NCBI RefSeq assembly: GCF_947331815.1
Contig: NZ_OX373462.1
Coordinates: 1,289,376 to 1,353,375, forward strand
Source of the DNA: Cyanobacterium sp. uoEpiScrs1
Lineage (GTDB): Bacteria > Cyanobacteriota > Cyanobacteriia > Cyanobacteriales > Microcystaceae
Reading direction: 5' to 3'
Length of the DNA stretch: 64,000 nucleotides
The notes beneath the pieces were generated by a model. The model did no database searches and was not told where the DNA came from. It saw only the letters and a list, made by a program, of their open reading frames with translations. A program made the position numbers and the translations under genes. Of this stretch, positions 43,425-53,379 are shown in pieces; position 1 is the stretch's first letter, and every line of letters begins with the position of its first letter.

Positions 43425-43979
43425 GTGAATCTTCCTATTCTTAGCTCAACTTTTTTTCTTACTCTTTTGTTAATTATGGGGTTGTTCTTTTTCATTCGCG
43501 CATCTGCTAAGGATCGCACTGAACAGATCAAGTTAACCCCACGAGAATCGATCGAACAGCTTTTAAGTCAGCTACAAGTATATTTCACTCAACGTGCTTA
43601 TCATATCAGTTCTGTTGATCCCCTATGTCAGACTATGGTTTTTGAGGGTTTTGTTAGTCCTAGTTGGTTCCTTACTATCTACCTGAGTGGGTTGACGGCT
43701 ATAGGATTATTTTGTCTCTCCTTGGTTTTATCCTTTTTATATCCTTCGCTTACCTTGTTGTTTCTAGGACTAGTTTTTTTGTGTCCAGTCAGTGGACTAT
43801 TTTATTGGAAGAAGTCAGGGCGTGTTGAACAAGTTTTCCTTGAGGTAAAAAGTATCTCGGAACCTAACCAATCACAACTAGATGAGAACATACAAAGCTT
43901 AGTCATAATAACAGCTCATCGGGACGAACTGGCTAAACTACAAAAAGTAGAATTTCTGAAGTCCGCTTATAATCCTTAA
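43425..43979 (+). CDS. cofactor assembly of complex C subunit B (CCB-type)
   Basis: A 184-residue membrane protein with hydrophobic segments near residues 5-24, 85-108 and 110-127. It resembles the cyanobacterial CCB2/CCB4-like family, which helps attach heme ci to cytochrome b6. Text such as SPSWFLTIYLSGLTAIGLFC and FWKKS-like PVSGLFYWKKSGRVEQ is typical. It begins at GTG 43425; no ATG fits. No clear ribosome site. Retention argues that the cytochrome b6f complex is still built. Confidence 0.7.
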   Translation: MNLPILSSTFFLTLLLIMGLFFFIRASAKDRTEQIKLTPRESIEQLLSQLQVYFTQRAYHISSVDPLCQTMVFEGFVSPSWFLTIYLSGLTAIGLFCLSLVLSFLYPSLTLLFLGLVFLCPVSGLFYWKKSGRVEQVFLEVKSISEPNQSQLDENIQSLVIITAHRDELAKLQKVEFLKSAYNP

Positions 43980-44090
43980 GAGGAAACTATAATCACAGTA
44001 AAACATTTCCCAATCTACTTATATCTAGATTAGAGTGGGAAATGGAATACCAAAGCTCATTAAAAATGAGTCAACGACTATGCTTATCTT

Positions 44091-44420
44091 TTAACGATCA
44101 CTTCCAACGGCCACCACTGCAGGAACTCTACCCGGTACAGAAGGTTGAAATTCTCGCAAACTGGGAAAGAGAAAATGATTTTCTTCAACATACTGAGCAC
44201 CAAATAAACCCTTTTCTGCCCAAAAGTATCTATCAGTTGTATGCTCATTTCGCTTGACGATTAGCAAAGCTGGAGGCTGAATCCCGATCGCCCCGATATG
44301 CTTCCTTGCGGCTGTCACAGGTTTATCTTCACCACTTTCGATACTATACTGGGGTACAATCTCGAGAATCTTGCGACCTTCTTGACGGCGACGACTCTTA
44401 CGCTTACGTTTCCTTGCCAA
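44091..44420 (-). CDS. DUF3155 small basic protein
   Basis: A 109-residue protein whose first part is highly basic (MARKRKRKSRRRQEGRKI), followed by EIVPQYSIESGEDKPVTAAR and KRNEHTTDRYFWAEKGLFGA. This matches the cyanobacterial DUF3155 family. It begins at TTG 44420. The start is decided by a strong AGGAGG (44429-44434) 8 bases in front. A different plus-strand frame over the same bases is a shadow. Function is unknown; the basic head could bind nucleic acid. Confidence 0.78.
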   Translation of the reverse strand: MARKRKRKSRRRQEGRKILEIVPQYSIESGEDKPVTAARKHIGAIGIQPPALLIVKRNEHTTDRYFWAEKGLFGAQYVEENHFLFPSLREFQPSVPGRVPAVVAVGSDR

Positions 44421-44650
44421 CCCGATTACCTCCTATTCTGGATACATGCTGTAATCATAGTTACAAAAGTTAAGGGCATTATATCTGGTTTACTATAGAA
44501 AATCAAGATCCTTTGTCCGTATTTTGGTGAATTTGTTGAAGTCACAGAGCTTCAATAATCAATAGATTTTGCCAAACTTGAGTAAAACTTACAAAATGAT
44601 TAAAAGTCATTTTTTAACAAAACTTTATAGCTTTATAGATTAAATCTCTT

Positions 44651-45955
44651 ATGTCCTCTGCTGCTCACACTTTTGCAACACCAAGTCAAGAATTTCTTAC
44701 TTTATGTCAAGCTCAGACAACATTGTTAACTCAAGGACTTAAGGCTGATTGGAGTGGAATTTATTTAACCGAAGAAAGCGAAAAAGAAACACAGACAAAT
44801 TTGATTCCTCTCTTATTTGCTGCGCAAAAATGCGAGTTTGGCACAGGGGAGAATGTTAGTTTAGGTTTACCTAAAGTTGAAAAAATTCTAGATGCTTCCA
44901 TTAGTTTACCAATCGATAACTCTCTTGAACTGCCTAAATCTTTGAAGGCTAACTTAGAAGGTGATCATAAAACTATTAACGAGCATAAAATAACCATGAG
45001 CAACCCTTACCAGCTAGTCTTACCTTTGATCTATAAAGACATTGTAGTAGGGTTGTTAATAACTCAACGTAAAAATTGTCCTTGGCAACAGTTAGAACTA
45101 GAACAAATTGAGACTATAGCTCAAACTCTCGCGATAGCTCGTTTATTAGATAGCCATAAACAATGGTATCAAGAACAATTAAATCAACAGCAAATATTGC
45201 AAAAACAAGAACACAATAGTCTCGATGATCTGTTTCATCAGCTGCGTAATCCATTAACTGCCTTACAGATTTTTGGCAAACTACTACTTAAACGGTTGAA
45301 CTCAGACGAAAAAAGTACAATTATTGTAGAGAATATCATGAGAGAAGGAGATCATCTTCAAGATTTACTCCAAGAATTTGAAGTTAATAAGCGATTTCTC
45401 AAGAACGATATTGTCACATTTGATACTCAGCCAACTCGCTCTTTGCCATCAGAAAAATATTTATATTTGTCACCTATTAAAATTATAGAAATATTAGAAC
45501 CATTACTGATTTCTGCTAAAACAATTGCCCAAGAAAAATCGATTGAGTTAAAAATAGATATCCTTGAGGATTCGCCTTATGTATTAGGCGATCCCCAAGC
45601 ACTTAGAGAGGTTTTTAGTAATATTATTGATAACGCTTTTAAATATACACCGTTAGGAGGTAAGGTGTTTATACAAGTTGGTTTAGCCTCGATGGCTAAT
45701 GGTAAGAGTTATCAAGGTGTTGCAATTGAAGATACAGGGTGCGGTATTCCCATTGAAGATCAAAAACATATTTTTAAGCGTCACTATCGAGGGGTTCAAG
45801 AAAAAGGAGAGATTACAGGAAGTGGATTAGGTTTAGCGATTGTCAAAGACTTGGTTACTCAGATGCAAGGATTGATTGAGTTTGTTAGTCCCATTGATGA
45901 AACCAGTAAAATAGGCTCAAAGTTTACAGTTTGGTTACTCTTAGTTAACGATTGA
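44651..45955 (+). CDS. hik2: sensor histidine kinase, Hik2/CSK type
   Basis: A soluble kinase of 434 residues. The N-terminal GAF-like domain (about 10-170) has a Cys at residue 19, a position I recall as important for the iron-sulphur cluster of Hik2. The phospho-acceptor is His196 in LFHQLRNPLTALQIFGKLLL. The ATPase domain has NIIDNAFKYTPLGG (N box), IEDTGCGIP (G1) and GEITGSGLGLAIVKD (G2). Hik2 and its chloroplast counterpart CSK sense redox of the plastoquinone pool. No response regulator is adjacent; Rre1 or RppA are known partners elsewhere. Confidence 0.75.
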   Translation: MSSAAHTFATPSQEFLTLCQAQTTLLTQGLKADWSGIYLTEESEKETQTNLIPLLFAAQKCEFGTGENVSLGLPKVEKILDASISLPIDNSLELPKSLKANLEGDHKTINEHKITMSNPYQLVLPLIYKDIVVGLLITQRKNCPWQQLELEQIETIAQTLAIARLLDSHKQWYQEQLNQQQILQKQEHNSLDDLFHQLRNPLTALQIFGKLLLKRLNSDEKSTIIVENIMREGDHLQDLLQEFEVNKRFLKNDIVTFDTQPTRSLPSEKYLYLSPIKIIEILEPLLISAKTIAQEKSIELKIDILEDSPYVLGDPQALREVFSNIIDNAFKYTPLGGKVFIQVGLASMANGKSYQGVAIEDTGCGIPIEDQKHIFKRHYRGVQEKGEITGSGLGLAIVKDLVTQMQGLIEFVSPIDETSKIGSKFTVWLLLVND

Positions 45956-45999
45956 TAGTCTATACTTGAAGAGTTAGGTTAGTTAAAAGGAGTATTTTG

Positions 46000-46428
46000 A
46001 TGATGAATCAAGTTGCTAATTCTCAATCTCATTTGAAGTCTGATTCTTCAGATATCAAATACGGGGAACGTTTAATTAAAGAAGGGGAATTAACCACTTT
46101 TCCTAATCCACGTATAGGTCGAAGATATAATATTAACATTACTTTGCCAGAGTTTACTTGCAAGTGTCCCTTCTCTGGTTATCCTGATTTTGCAAAACTT
46201 TATTTGGACTATGTTCCTAATAAGAAAGTGGTTGAATTAAAGGCATTAAAATTATATATTAATTGTTATCGTGATCGTTATATTTCTCACGAGGAATCTA
46301 TTAACCAAATTTTGGATGATTTCGTAGTAGCTTGTGATCCTCTAGAAGCAACATTAAAAGGAGACTTTAATTCCAGGGGAAATGTTCATACTGTTATTGA
46401 AGTTTGTTATCATAAACAAACGAGTTAG
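46000..46428 (+). CDS. queF: NADPH-dependent 7-cyano-7-deazaguanine reductase
   Basis: Reduces preQ0 to preQ1, the base inserted by Tgt in queuosine synthesis. The catalytic Cys is in FTCKCPFSGYPDFAKLYLDY and the substrate Glu in VELKALKLYINCYRDRYISH. Length is 142 residues, the single-domain type. The start is ATG 46000 (or 46003); an AAGGAG at 45987-45992 sits 7 bases before it. It follows the kinase gene by 44 bases on the same strand. Together with tgt at 23 kb, this supports active queuosine synthesis. Confidence 0.95.
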   Translation: MMNQVANSQSHLKSDSSDIKYGERLIKEGELTTFPNPRIGRRYNINITLPEFTCKCPFSGYPDFAKLYLDYVPNKKVVELKALKLYINCYRDRYISHEESINQILDDFVVACDPLEATLKGDFNSRGNVHTVIEVCYHKQTS

Positions 46429-46467
46429 ACCTGTCAAATGATTAGCTTATTTGCTTTATAGAAAATA

Positions 46468-46662
46468 TAGTGCTTAAAACACCAAGAACTTAAGCAATGA
46501 CTCAGTGAAGTTGTCAATTATTCTGCATACCATTGAGGTATAGGCCTGTATGAAAGATAGGTATATATTCAAATCTAAATTAGAGAGCGCAAATAAAACC
46601 TCAGAATACTTTAACTAGCTAACATTAAAAGAAAAATTCTGTTTAATAGTCAGAGTAACTAA
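46468..46662 (+). pseudogene. nonsense-riddled relic, family unknown
   Basis: One plus-strand frame directly downstream of queF reads CLKHQELKQ, stop, LSEVVNYSAYH, stop, GIGLYER, stop, VYIQI, stop, IRERK, stop, NLRIL, stop, LANIKRKILFNSQSN. The six internal stops are TGA, TGA, TAG, TAA, TAA, TAA; all are one C-to-T step from Arg or Gln codons. The text between them is protein-like. I do not recognise the product. It may be the end of a gene that once followed queF. Confidence 0.4.
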
Positions 46663-46744
46663 TAGAAATACTACTCATATTTTATGTATTTCTAAGTACT
46701 TTGGTAGAGACTTGATTAGCTAACAATTTAGTAAATATAATTTA

Positions 46745-47641
46745 CTACTGAAAATCTAATTTTTTCAAAACAGACTTTACTGAAACGACATGACGATTTA
46801 ATCCCAGCTTAGTAGGATTAATTCCTAAAGCTAATGCAACTAGTTGAGATAAATGTAGCACTGGCAGGTTCAATTTATATCCAATAACTTTTTCGACTTC
46901 CGGTTGCCGAGAATCTAAATTCAAGTGACATAAAGGGCAGGGAGTTACTAAACAATCTGCTCCCGCTTCAATAGCCTCTTTTAGATGAGCCCCTGCCATC
47001 TGAAAAGACTCTTTTGTCGCATAACTTGCCAGAGTCCAACCACAACAAAGAGTCCTCCCATCATAATAGACAGGAGTGGCTCCAAGGGTACGAAAAACAT
47101 TCTCTAAACTTTCTGGTTGAAAGCGATTATCATAGGGGAAATGATCCTGAGTTCGCAGCAAATAGCAACCATAGAATGCGGCGCAGTTTAAATCTATTAA
47201 CTTTTTTGTTACTTTTTTTTTTAGTTTTTCAAGACCATAATCAGCTATTAATACCCACAATAAATGTTTGACTTCAGTTGTTCCTCTATAAGGAAAACAA
47301 TGTTCTTTCTCCAAAAAGATAGAAACTTGTTCAAAATAATCGGGGTCATTTTTCTGTGCATTTTTTAGACGCTCGTCTACATGACCAATAACTCCCTGAC
47401 AAGTGCTACAATGGGTCAATAAAGGAAGATTTAGAGCTTCAGCTAAAGCAATATTACGTGCATTCACCGTATCTTCTAATAATTGGGAATTTTCTTTGTA
47501 GACACCTGAACCGCAACAGGCAGCCTTTTTAAGCTCAATCAATCCTATTCCCAACGCATCAGCTAGAGCCGTAGTAGACAAATAAAGTTCACGACAAGCA
47601 CCCTGAGAAACACAACCCGGATAATAAGCGTACTTTAACAT
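46745..47641 (-). CDS. HdrB-like CCG-domain protein (heterodisulphide reductase subunit B family)
   Basis: A 298-residue protein with two CCG-type metal domains: YYPGCVSQG...KKAACCGSGVY...HCSTCQGVIGH, then AAFYGCYLLR...DGRTLCCGWT...PCPLCHLNLD. These bind iron-sulphur clusters in HdrB and in the SdhE-type anchor subunit of archaeal-type succinate dehydrogenase. Cyanobacteria carry it without the other Hdr subunits. A role as an alternative membrane partner of succinate dehydrogenase has been suggested for such proteins, but nothing here proves it. Starts at ATG 47641. Confidence 0.82.
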   Translation of the reverse strand: MLKYAYYPGCVSQGACRELYLSTTALADALGIGLIELKKAACCGSGVYKENSQLLEDTVNARNIALAEALNLPLLTHCSTCQGVIGHVDERLKNAQKNDPDYFEQVSIFLEKEHCFPYRGTTEVKHLLWVLIADYGLEKLKKKVTKKLIDLNCAAFYGCYLLRTQDHFPYDNRFQPESLENVFRTLGATPVYYDGRTLCCGWTLASYATKESFQMAGAHLKEAIEAGADCLVTPCPLCHLNLDSRQPEVEKVIGYKLNLPVLHLSQLVALALGINPTKLGLNRHVVSVKSVLKKLDFQ

Positions 47642-47826
47642 TTTTTACGTACCGGCTGATGGGTTCGGTAATTTTCGTTAGCTGAAAAGAAATTTAACGA
47701 AAGGTTCTTAAGTTATATAAATAGTACAACATATTTTGTATTTTCTGAACTTCTAAAATAGCTGATCATGCTAACTCATTTTGAAAAAATTTGGGATAAT
47801 GACCATAACCAAATAAACGCTAAATT

Positions 47827-50070
47827 ATGCCCGATTGGAAAATGCCCTTTGATCGCCCTTCTGAATCTGCTACTGTCCTTCCCGAAGAGACGCAAGGAGG
47901 GTTAGGTACTTTTGGCGGAGTTTACACCCCTTCTATTTTGACCATTCTTGGCGTAATCATGTATCTCCGCTTTGGTTGGGTGGTAGGAAATGTAGGGTTA
48001 TTAGGAACACTATTAATTGTCATCTTGGCTAACTGCATCACCTTTTTTACCGCTCTATCAGTGTGTGCGATAGCAACAGACAAGGTAGTAAGAGCTGGTG
48101 GGGCTTATTATATGATAAGTCGCTCTTTAGGCGCAGAAACAGGAGGTGCAGTGGGAATTCCTCTCTATTTTGCTCAAGCTCTTTCTGTTGCTTTATATAC
48201 GATTGGGTTTGCTGAAAGTTTAAACGCCGCCTTTCCCCATCTGAATCAACTTTATGTAGCGTTGATGGTGACGAGTTTAGTTGGAATATTGGCGTTTACT
48301 TCAGCCAGTATTGCCATCAAAGCGCAATATTTTATTATGGCTGCCATTGTCTTGTCCTTAGTATCATTCTATTTTGGACACCCAGTAGAAGAAACCCATA
48401 TTGAATTATGGGTTAACAATAAAGCTCCTTTTTGGACGGTTTTTTCTGTATTTTTTCCAGCGGTAACGGGAATTATGGCTGGAGTCAATATGTCGGGAGA
48501 TTTACGAGATCCAATTAAGTCTTTGCCCAGTGGAACTTTATGGGCTGTTGGGACCGGATTTGTTATCTATATGACTTTACCCGTTTTTATGGCCATGCGA
48601 GCCGATAGTATAACTTTAATTGCAGAACCGTTGATCATGCAACAGATGGCTGTCTGGGGTCCTTCAATCTTATTGGGGGTATGGGGGGCAACCCTTAGTA
48701 GTGCCATTGGTAGCATTTTGGGCGCACCTCGTATCCTTCAGGCATTAGCTAGAGATGGAATTTTACCAAAATGGATGAGTTTCCTTGGGCAAGGAAGTGG
48801 ACCTCAAGACGAACCTAAAATTGGGACTTTAGTGACCTTAGTCGTAGCGATAACAGCTGTTTGTATCGGAGATTTAAATTTAATTGCTCCTGTCCTGACG
48901 ATGTTCTTTCTGACTACTTATTTAGTATTAAACATGTCAGCAGCTATTGAAGGATTTTTACAAAGTCCTTCTTTTCGCCCCTCGTTTAAAGTTCATTGGG
49001 CATTTTCCTTAGCTGGGGCAATCGGCTGTTTAATCGTTATGTTTCTGATTGATGCTGTTGCGACCGTTGTGGCAGCGATCGTGGTAATTGGAATTTATTT
49101 TTGGGTACGTCAACGAGAATTAATAGTAACTTGGGGAGATGTACGCCGAGGAATTTGGATGGCTCTGTTAAGAACAGCAATTCTACAAACAGATCACACT
49201 GACGATACTAAAAACTGGCGACCTCAACTCTTAGTTCTGTCAGGGGCTCCGACCAAACGCTGGACTTTAATTCAGTTAGCAGAAGCATTAACCCATAATC
49301 GAGGTTTAATCACCGTATCAAGTGTTCTTCCTATTGGTTCACGAGATATGGCTAAACAGGCGATACTGGAAAAGCGGATTCGCAATTATCTACAACGACG
49401 AGGTGTACAGGCGTTAGTTCGGTTGGTTACCGCCCCTGATCCTTTCGATGGAGCAGAAAGACTTGTAGAGACTTACGGGTTAGGATCTATTGTCCCTGAT
49501 ACAGTATTATTGGGGGATTCTCAACAATCATCCCACCGTGATCGCTATTGTCAAATGATTGCTAACCTCCATCGTGCCCAACGCAATGTTGTCATTTTGC
49601 GAGAAAATACTAAGCTCGATCAAAACCCTTTTGTGGAATCAAGACACCGTCCCTGTTATATAGATATTTGGTGGAGCGGGGGAATGCAAGGAAATGGTAG
49701 TCTAATGCTGATTCTAGCCTATTTATTGCGTTCCAATCCGAACTGGCAAGATGCGGAGATTTGCCTTAAGTTAGTGGTTACTGATGAAACAGGAGTTCAA
49801 GCAGCCCAGGCTAATTTAGATAATTTAGCTAAACACTTAAGGATAGGCGCTTTATCAGAAGTAATTTTGGCTGATGGTAGAACATTCGCTACAATTCTTA
49901 AAAAATCTTCTATGGGAGCTGATTTAATCTTTTTAGGAATGGCTAGTCCTGGAGAGATGTTTATGCAATCCTATGAAAAGTTACAAAATTGGACAGAAAA
50001 TTTACCTACATCAATCTTTGTTCTGGCTGCTCCAGGATTTGATTTTGAGGAAGTATTGGGAGAGAACTAG
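47827..50070 (+). CDS. SLC12-type cation-chloride / amino-acid permease family transporter
   Basis: A 747-residue protein. The first 430 or so residues form about twelve membrane helices of the APC fold: GGVYTPSILTILGVIMYLRF begins the first; FFPAVTGIMAGVNMSGDLRD and SSAIGSILGAPRILQALARD are strongly like Na-K-Cl and K-Cl cotransporters. The remaining 300 residues are cytoplasmic and resemble the SLC12 C-terminal regulatory part. The transported ions cannot be read. Starts at ATG 47827. It is divergent from the HdrB-like gene by 185 bases. Confidence 0.82.
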   Translation: MPDWKMPFDRPSESATVLPEETQGGLGTFGGVYTPSILTILGVIMYLRFGWVVGNVGLLGTLLIVILANCITFFTALSVCAIATDKVVRAGGAYYMISRSLGAETGGAVGIPLYFAQALSVALYTIGFAESLNAAFPHLNQLYVALMVTSLVGILAFTSASIAIKAQYFIMAAIVLSLVSFYFGHPVEETHIELWVNNKAPFWTVFSVFFPAVTGIMAGVNMSGDLRDPIKSLPSGTLWAVGTGFVIYMTLPVFMAMRADSITLIAEPLIMQQMAVWGPSILLGVWGATLSSAIGSILGAPRILQALARDGILPKWMSFLGQGSGPQDEPKIGTLVTLVVAITAVCIGDLNLIAPVLTMFFLTTYLVLNMSAAIEGFLQSPSFRPSFKVHWAFSLAGAIGCLIVMFLIDAVATVVAAIVVIGIYFWVRQRELIVTWGDVRRGIWMALLRTAILQTDHTDDTKNWRPQLLVLSGAPTKRWTLIQLAEALTHNRGLITVSSVLPIGSRDMAKQAILEKRIRNYLQRRGVQALVRLVTAPDPFDGAERLVETYGLGSIVPDTVLLGDSQQSSHRDRYCQMIANLHRAQRNVVILRENTKLDQNPFVESRHRPCYIDIWWSGGMQGNGSLMLILAYLLRSNPNWQDAEICLKLVVTDETGVQAAQANLDNLAKHLRIGALSEVILADGRTFATILKKSSMGADLIFLGMASPGEMFMQSYEKLQNWTENLPTSIFVLAAPGFDFEEVLGEN

Positions 50071-50731
50071 GTAAAATAACTTAAATACTTCGAATACCCA
50101 AATAATATAGCAATGTTTATCCTATAGTCCTTAGGTAAAACTGCTATTATTTCTTTATATTTAATTATGACTTCATATGTCTTTGTTTGTGTTGAGGAAA
50201 AACTACTTTGACAACTTTTATTTAATCATTTTTATCAAGAAAACTATGAAAGAAATATTAAGCTATAAAGTTTAGGTAGAGAGTATATGTATGGTACTTA
50301 ATTAAGATACCAGGAAATTATTATCTTACAATAGTTTATGAATCACGTCGTTGCTTATACAAACCAATAGTAGAATATTTTCTTGTTTAATGGAGATATT
50401 ACTAGTAAACTTAACTTCAATATTCTAGAGTAGAATCAACCATCGCATTTATGTAATATATTTTTTAATATTAAGTAGGGTCCCTTTATTTTTTTGTTAG
50501 TTTTATTTTTATCGTCAAATACAAATCATGTATTTTATTACAGAAATATAGTTGCTGTCTAAATAATTTTAATATAAAGCATAAGCAGAGAGTAAATATT
50601 AATTCTCATCACAAAACATTAGTTTGTTACCTGTTTCTGTGAAACTCTTGAGATTCTAACTGTTTGAGATATCTGATTACCCTATACTTTAAGCTACAAT
50701 GCAGAATGAACCGCTCCGCACTTTCTAAAAT
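50071..50731. other. AT-rich gap upstream of ccdA
   Basis: No gene or relic was recognised. A promoter for ccdA is likely near the end, but it was not located. Confidence 0.5.
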
Positions 50732-51472
50732 ATGCTCAACATATTTCAAAATCAACTCTATTATCTTGAACAATTTGCCGATCAATTGGTTTCTTTTCAT
50801 CTAACTCATCTTAATTGGCTTAGTTTAACAGTTGTTTTTATTTCTGGATTGTTAACCAGTTTAACTCCTTGTATGCTATCAATGCTACCTATTACTATTG
50901 GCTATATTGGTGGTTATGAAAAACAAGGAAGAAAACATGCAATTATACAATCAGCTTGGTTTTCTTTAGGTTTAGCTACTACACTGACAGGATTGGGAAT
51001 TATAGCAGCTTATTTAGGTAGAATATATGGACAAATTGGAGCTGGATTACCAATTTTTGTAAGCTTAATTGCAGTTTTAATGGGGCTAAATTTATTAGAA
51101 TTGATTCCTTTAAAACTACCTTTTTTTGGTAAAAGTGAATTGATAACTAATAACTTACCAGCGGGGATACGTTCTTATTCTATTGGTCTAACCTTCGGAC
51201 TAGTTGCATCTCCTTGTAGCACTCCTGTGTTAGCGACTCTATTAGCTTGGATTGCATCGACTCAAGATTTATTATTGGGAGGAATATTATTGCTATTTTA
51301 TACAATAGGCTATGTCACTCCTCTAATTGTAGTAGGAATCTTTACTGCATCTCTAAAAAGATTATTAGAATTACGTCGTTGGTCAGTTTGGATTAATCCG
51401 GTGAGTGGTATTTTGTTAGTTAGTTTTGGAATCTTGTCCCTTTTATCTCGCTTACCATTCACAAGCAGATAA
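50732..51472 (+). CDS. ccdA: cytochrome c biogenesis thiol-disulphide transporter CcdA
   Basis: Carries reducing power across the thylakoid or plasma membrane to keep apocytochrome Cys residues reduced. It is a 246-residue protein with about six helices. The two redox Cys lie in LTSLTPCMLSMLPITIGYIG and LVASPCSTPVLATLLAW. Starts at ATG 50732. It is followed by ccs1 130 bases downstream, giving a system II cytochrome c maturation pair. Retention implies functional c-type cytochromes such as cytochrome f, despite the loss of cytM. Confidence 0.93.
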   Translation: MLNIFQNQLYYLEQFADQLVSFHLTHLNWLSLTVVFISGLLTSLTPCMLSMLPITIGYIGGYEKQGRKHAIIQSAWFSLGLATTLTGLGIIAAYLGRIYGQIGAGLPIFVSLIAVLMGLNLLELIPLKLPFFGKSELITNNLPAGIRSYSIGLTFGLVASPCSTPVLATLLAWIASTQDLLLGGILLLFYTIGYVTPLIVVGIFTASLKRLLELRRWSVWINPVSGILLVSFGILSLLSRLPFTSR

Positions 51473-51601
51473 TTGACAATAGACTAATTATTAAGAAAGT
51501 AAACTGTTTGGATTATATTTTAATTTATAATAATTCCAGAAAACTAAGATTAAATAATAGTTATCTAATAAAAATGTTGATTTTTAAGAGAGATTTTAAC
51601 C

Positions 51602-52963
51602 ATGTCCGTTTCTGATTTATATCAAAAAACATATGTTTTTTTATTCTTTAAGCAAACATGGCAACAAACTATTAAGATAGTAGCTGATTTACGGCTAGCT
51701 ATTGTCCTGATATTAGTTATCGCTCTATCTAGTATTAGCGGAACTCTAATTGAACAGGGAGAAAGTCTATCTTTTTATCAAGAAAATTATCCTCAAGAGC
51801 CTGCATTATTTGGTTTTCTTACGTGGAATATTATCCTAATTTTAGGATTAAATCATGTTTATAGTACTTGGTGGTTTTTAGCTTTATTAGTTTTTTTGGG
51901 CACTAGTCTTGTTGCTTGTACGTTTACTCGTCAATTTTCTGCCTTTAAAGCTGCTCGTAATTGGAATTTTTATCAACAACCTCGTCAATTTCAGAAATTG
52001 GTCTTAAGTGGAGATATTGACAACAAGTCTTTGACCAATGTCGTTTATTTATTAAGAAAACGAGGCTATAAAGTTTTCCAAAATGAAAACTCCTTATATG
52101 CCCGCAAAGGAATTGTAGGTAAAATAGGACCGGTTATTGTTCATGCTGCTATGTTAATTATTTTAGGGGGAGCAGTTTGGGGTATATTTGCAGGGTTTTT
52201 TGCTCAAGAAATGATTGCCAGTGGCTCTATTTTTGAGGTTAAAAATATTTTAGAAGCCGGACCCTTCTCAAAGCGATTAATTCCGACTGATTGGTCTGTT
52301 AAGGTTAACAAGTTTTGGATTGACTATACTCCTAATGGAGATATTAAACAGTTTTATTCTGATCTCTCAATCGTAAATAATCAGGGAGAAGAATTAAAGC
52401 GTAAAACTATTTTTGTCAATAAACCCTTGCGATATGATGGAGTCACTTTTTATCAAGCAAGCTGGGGAATTGCTGGAGTAAAAGTTCAAGTCGATAAAGG
52501 TCCTATTTTTAAGATTCCCATAGTCCCCTTAAACACCCAAGGACAAGGTAAAATATGGGGAACTTGGATTCCGACTAAACCTGATTTGAGTGAGGGTATC
52601 TCCTTGTTGACTAAAGACTTACAGGGAACTGTGATTATCTACGATAAGAATGGAAATCTTTATAGTGCAATTCGCCCAGGGATGACAGTTAATATCAATG
52701 GGGTTACTCTTAAGGTTTGTGAATTAATTGCGAGCACAGGACTACAAATTAAAGCTGACCCGGGGATTCCTCTTGTTTATACTGGATTTGGGTTATTAAT
52801 GCTTGGGGTAATTATGAGTTATATTTCCCACTCTCAAGTCTGGGTTTTACAACAGGAGAATCGTTGTTATATTGGCGGTAAAACTAACCGAGCACATGTT
52901 AGTTTTGAAAAGGAATTAGTGGGAATTTTAGACGAATTAAAAAGTCAGAAAATTGAATCTTAA
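51602..52963 (+). CDS. ccs1: cytochrome c biogenesis protein Ccs1 (ResB-like)
   Basis: Membrane part of the system II heme-ligation machine, working with CcsA. Length is 453 residues. Helices lie at about 32-50, 80-105, 175-200 and near 395-412. A large lumenal domain sits between the third and last. [18 protein letters not shown] and [20 protein letters not shown] are family hallmarks. The conserved His residues near helix ends ([19 protein letters not shown]) fit heme ligands. Starts at ATG 51602. CcsA is not in this window. Confidence 0.93.
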   Translation: MSVSDLYQKTYVFLFFKQTWQQTIKIVADLRLAIVLILVIALSSISGTLIEQGESLSFYQENYPQEPALFGFLTWNIILILGLNHVYSTWWFLALLVFLGTSLVACTFTRQFSAFKAARNWNFYQQPRQFQKLVLSGDIDNKSLTNVVYLLRKRGYKVFQNENSLYARKGIVGKIGPVIVHAAMLIILGGAVWGIFAGFFAQEMIASGSIFEVKNILEAGPFSKRLIPTDWSVKVNKFWIDYTPNGDIKQFYSDLSIVNNQGEELKRKTIFVNKPLRYDGVTFYQASWGIAGVKVQVDKGPIFKIPIVPLNTQGQGKIWGTWIPTKPDLSEGISLLTKDLQGTVIIYDKNGNLYSAIRPGMTVNINGVTLKVCELIASTGLQIKADPGIPLVYTGFGLLMLGVIMSYISHSQVWVLQQENRCYIGGKTNRAHVSFEKELVGILDELKSQKIES

Positions 52964-52999
52964 TTCTCGGAGTTTTGAAGATAAAAATCAGGGACTTGA

Positions 53000-53326
53000 T
53001 TATTCTTCTTCTATAGAAGAAAATTTTTGCCAAAATAGTTGAATAGCTAAAAGAATTAACCCAAAAGCCACAAAACTGAAAACAAAAGTGCCCAAAGAGG
53101 CGATTCCCATCACTAAGGTTCGTACCAAAGAACCTATTCTCAAGACCAAAGGATTATTAGATATGAGGGGTTTAGCTGCAAAGCTTTTAATAATAGAGAA
53201 AGTGAGAGAATAACAGCCAAATGCCAGAAATCCTGAAATGGTTGAACCTACTAGACAACGTAATGGTGTTACTTTTTTTGTTGTGGGGCTATCTTTGTCA
53301 CGATTAGGTGTGGGGATATTTGCCAT
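53000..53326 (-). CDS. DUF3082 membrane protein
   Basis: A 108-residue protein with two predicted helices (about 28-48 and 73-97) and a short basic N-terminus, PTPNRDKDSPTTKKVTPLRC. It matches the cyanobacterial DUF3082 family as I recall it. Function is unknown. It is convergent with ccs1 (36-base gap) and lies 53 bases downstream of valS on the other side. Starts at ATG 53326. Confidence 0.72.
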   Translation of the reverse strand: MANIPTPNRDKDSPTTKKVTPLRCLVGSTISGFLAFGCYSLTFSIIKSFAAKPLISNNPLVLRIGSLVRTLVMGIASLGTFVFSFVAFGLILLAIQLFWQKFSSIEEE

Positions 53327-53379
53327 GAATAGTAGAGTATAGGATATAGGGTAAACGATAACTTTAATTGATAATATGA

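Noticed and set aside
44042..44257. 71-codon plus-strand frame
   Set aside because: It is antisense to the DUF3155 gene, which has a strong ribosome site and family match.
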